Shown here: in pieces, positions 12,195 to 13,455 of the stretch
How the letters are laid out: every line of letters starts with the position of its first letter
Position numbering within the stretch: the first letter of the stretch is position 1
Source: Caulobacteraceae bacterium
GTDB lineage: Bacteria > Pseudomonadota > Alphaproteobacteria > Caulobacterales > Caulobacteraceae
Reading direction: 5' to 3'
DNA length: 13,455 nt
Assembly (NCBI GenBank): GCA_013815405.1
Contig: JACDGF010000017.1
Span: forward strand, 1 to 13,455
Notes under the pieces: model-generated
What the model saw: the letters and a program-made list of their open reading frames with translations, nothing else
What the model was told of the DNA's origin: nothing
Database searches by the model: none
Made by a program: the position numbers and the translations under genes

Positions 12195-13455
12195 ATGACG
12201 AAGATCCACTGGTCCAACGCGGTCGACGGCGCCTTTGACACCGCCGCCGATTGGGATGCCGGGGCCGTGCCGGGCGCCAAGGACCGGGCTTTTCTGGGGG
12301 CGTTGGGCGGGAGTGCCTATACGGTCGCCGCCTCGACCGACGAGATCGTCCGTGGGCTGAGGATCTCCGGGAACGCCACCCTTGCGATCACCGGCGGCGT
12401 GTTCGTCGTGCGCCGCGATCTCGGCAACGGCGGCGTGATCGCGCTGGGCGGCGGCGGCGGCGAGGCGCGGCTGGAGATCACCGGCGCGACCACCTTGAGC
12501 GGCGGCGGCCAGGTCGTCCTGGCGGGCGACAAGAGCGGCTTCATCGGCGCGACCCGGCGACACCACGGCGCCCTGACCAACATCGACAACACCATCTCCG
12601 GCGCGGGCCGGATGGAGGGGCTCGGCTTCAGGTTCGACAACCAGGCCGCCGGCGTCGTGAACGCGACCGGCGCCCGCAATCTCGTGCTCAAGCATGTCCT
12701 CTGCACCAACGCCGGCCTCCTGGAAGGGACCGGCTCGGGCGGGCTGACCCTGAAGGCGACGACCACCATTCTCAACGGAGCGGCGGGAATCATCCTCGCC
12801 GGCGCGGGGTCCCGGGTTCACCTTCGCGGGGTGACGATCAGCGGCGGCACGCTCGAGTCGACCGGTTCGGGAAAATTCGTGGTGACCGGATTCACCGCCA
12901 GGAAATCGGGCGCCCGGTGGGACGGCCTGACCGCGACTCTGTACAATCAGGCGCGGGTCCACATCGTCAAGGCGTTCCTGGGCCTCTCCGGCGCGATCGA
13001 CAACAGCGGCGCGATCGTGGGCAAGCGCGGCCTGGGAGGGTTGGAGATCGCCGACCGCGGCGCGACCTTGTCCGGCGGCGGATCGGTCACTCTGCATCGC
13101 TTCAACTCCATTACCGGCGACACCTCCCGCTCGACCTTGACCAACGTTAACAACAGGATTTCCGGCGCGGGCGCCATCGGCGCCCCCATCGGCGCCGAAG
13201 GGCTGATCCTGGTCAACCAGCAGAACGGGGTGATCGACGCCAGCGCTCGCCAGGGCCTGACGATCAACACCGGGGCCAACAAGGTGAGGAACGACGGCCT
13301 CATCGAGGCGACCGGCCGTGGCGTGGGGGATATCGTCAGCGGCGTGATCAACAACGGCACTCTGATGGCCGCCGGCGGAACGCTCACCGTCGAGCGGGCG
13401 GTGACCGGGACTGGATCAGGGGCGATCGACGGCGGAACCCTCGCCTTCGGCTCGA
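12195..13455 (+). CDS. Beta-strand repeat (beta-helix-like) surface or secreted protein, partial at window edge
   Basis: ATG 12195 has GAAAGG six bases upstream, 54 bases after the serine hydrolase gene in the same direction. The frame is open for 420 codons to the window end. The N-terminus (HWSNAVDGAFDTAADW, then GAVPGAKD) resembles the W-rich start of autotransporter-like repeat proteins. The rest is Gly/Asn/Thr-rich short strands (LEITGATTLSGGGQVVL, ISGAGRMEGLGF, NNGTLMAAGGTLTVE), as expected for a right-handed beta-helix. A repeat with a period near 190 residues is visible: LEI...TLSGGG at 93 and 283, and LTNxxNxISGAG at 127 and 315. Cysteine is nearly absent (one, at 170), as usual in exported proteins. 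There is no N-terminal signal peptide, so type I secretion via a C-terminal signal beyond the window is possible. Function (adhesin, matrix or enzyme) is unknown. Confidence 0.8.
   Translation, partial: MTKIHWSNAVDGAFDTAADWDAGAVPGAKDRAFLGALGGSAYTVAASTDEIVRGLRISGNATLAITGGVFVVRRDLGNGGVIALGGGGGEARLEITGATTLSGGGQVVLAGDKSGFIGATRRHHGALTNIDNTISGAGRMEGLGFRFDNQAAGVVNATGARNLVLKHVLCTNAGLLEGTGSGGLTLKATTTILNGAAGIILAGAGSRVHLRGVTISGGTLESTGSGKFVVTGFTARKSGARWDGLTATLYNQARVHIVKAFLGLSGAIDNSGAIVGKRGLGGLEIADRGATLSGGGSVTLHRFNSITGDTSRSTLTNVNNRISGAGAIGAPIGAEGLILVNQQNGVIDASARQGLTINTGANKVRNDGLIEATGRGVGDIVSGVINNGTLMAAGGTLTVERAVTGTGSGAIDGGTLAFGS

Noticed and set aside
11364..13097. 577-aa minus-strand frame and a 299-aa plus frame at 12251-13150
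   Set aside because: Both are shadows of the serine hydrolase and the beta-strand repeat protein. The latter's frame is open from 12195 to the window end and has the ribosome site and repeat structure.
12470..13455. Possible CRISPR or tandem DNA repeat in the beta-strand protein
   Set aside because: The repetition is at protein level, with diverged DNA and a period near 190 residues. There are no short identical repeats with unique spacers.

Overview
The window is very GC-rich and densely coded, with strong GC bias at third codon positions. Its families (mobile-element CHC2/TOPRIM primase-helicase, a soluble CYP with a divergent dimethylformamidase-like gene, SleB-type cell-wall hydrolase, DUF3471-type serine hydrolase) suggest an alphaproteobacterium, perhaps Caulobacterales such as Phenylobacterium or Caulobacter. 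The taxon is an inference from family resemblance and base composition; there is no rRNA or other marker here. No tRNA, rRNA or CRISPR array was seen.

Layout. (1) 1-228: no convincing gene, one weak terminator-like hairpin. (2) 229-4275: a small XRE repressor (minus strand) diverges from a long plus-strand ORF. Both putative promoters share one 11-bp palindrome at their -10 regions, a compact switch typical of mobile elements. The long ORF begins as a mobile-element primase-helicase but breaks off near 2949. After about 245 bases of unrelated sequence containing a palindromic element, it continues in frame as the C-terminal end of an RHS polymorphic toxin: the core-end DPSGL motif, a Hint (intein-like) pretoxin domain, then an 84-residue HH-type nuclease-like toxin. 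(3) 4290-5156: a visibly AT-richer gene 14 bases downstream, resembling CxxC-type immunity proteins and probably the antidote. (4) 5159-5432: an orphan stretch of RHS YD repeats that should lie upstream of the RHS tail but sits downstream of it. (5) 5446-8277: a cytochrome P450 (minus) diverging from an N,N-dimethylformamidase beta-subunit-like gene (plus) that carries one frameshift near its start. (6) 8278-9807: a decayed region with two copies of a 63-64 bp repeat containing a 13-bp-arm hairpin, an alpha/beta-hydrolase pseudogene with a nonsense codon and an internal deletion, and two short gene scraps. One scrap copies the end of the amidase gene and the other copies part of the SleB gene. 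(7) 9808-12140: SleB-family cell-wall hydrolase (minus) diverging from a secreted class C beta-lactamase-like serine hydrolase (plus). (8) 12195 to the window end: the start of a large glycine/asparagine-rich beta-strand repeat protein, cut by the window edge.

How it works together. The left third looks like mosaic mobile DNA in which an interbacterial toxin/immunity cassette has been spliced onto a broken replication gene. The middle holds a possible xenobiotic-oxidation pair. The right part is envelope-related. The strongest leads are the primase-RHS chimera with its toxin/immunity pair and the repeat-flanked gene scraps between 8.2 and 9.75 kb. All family assignments are from reading motifs; no database search was run.
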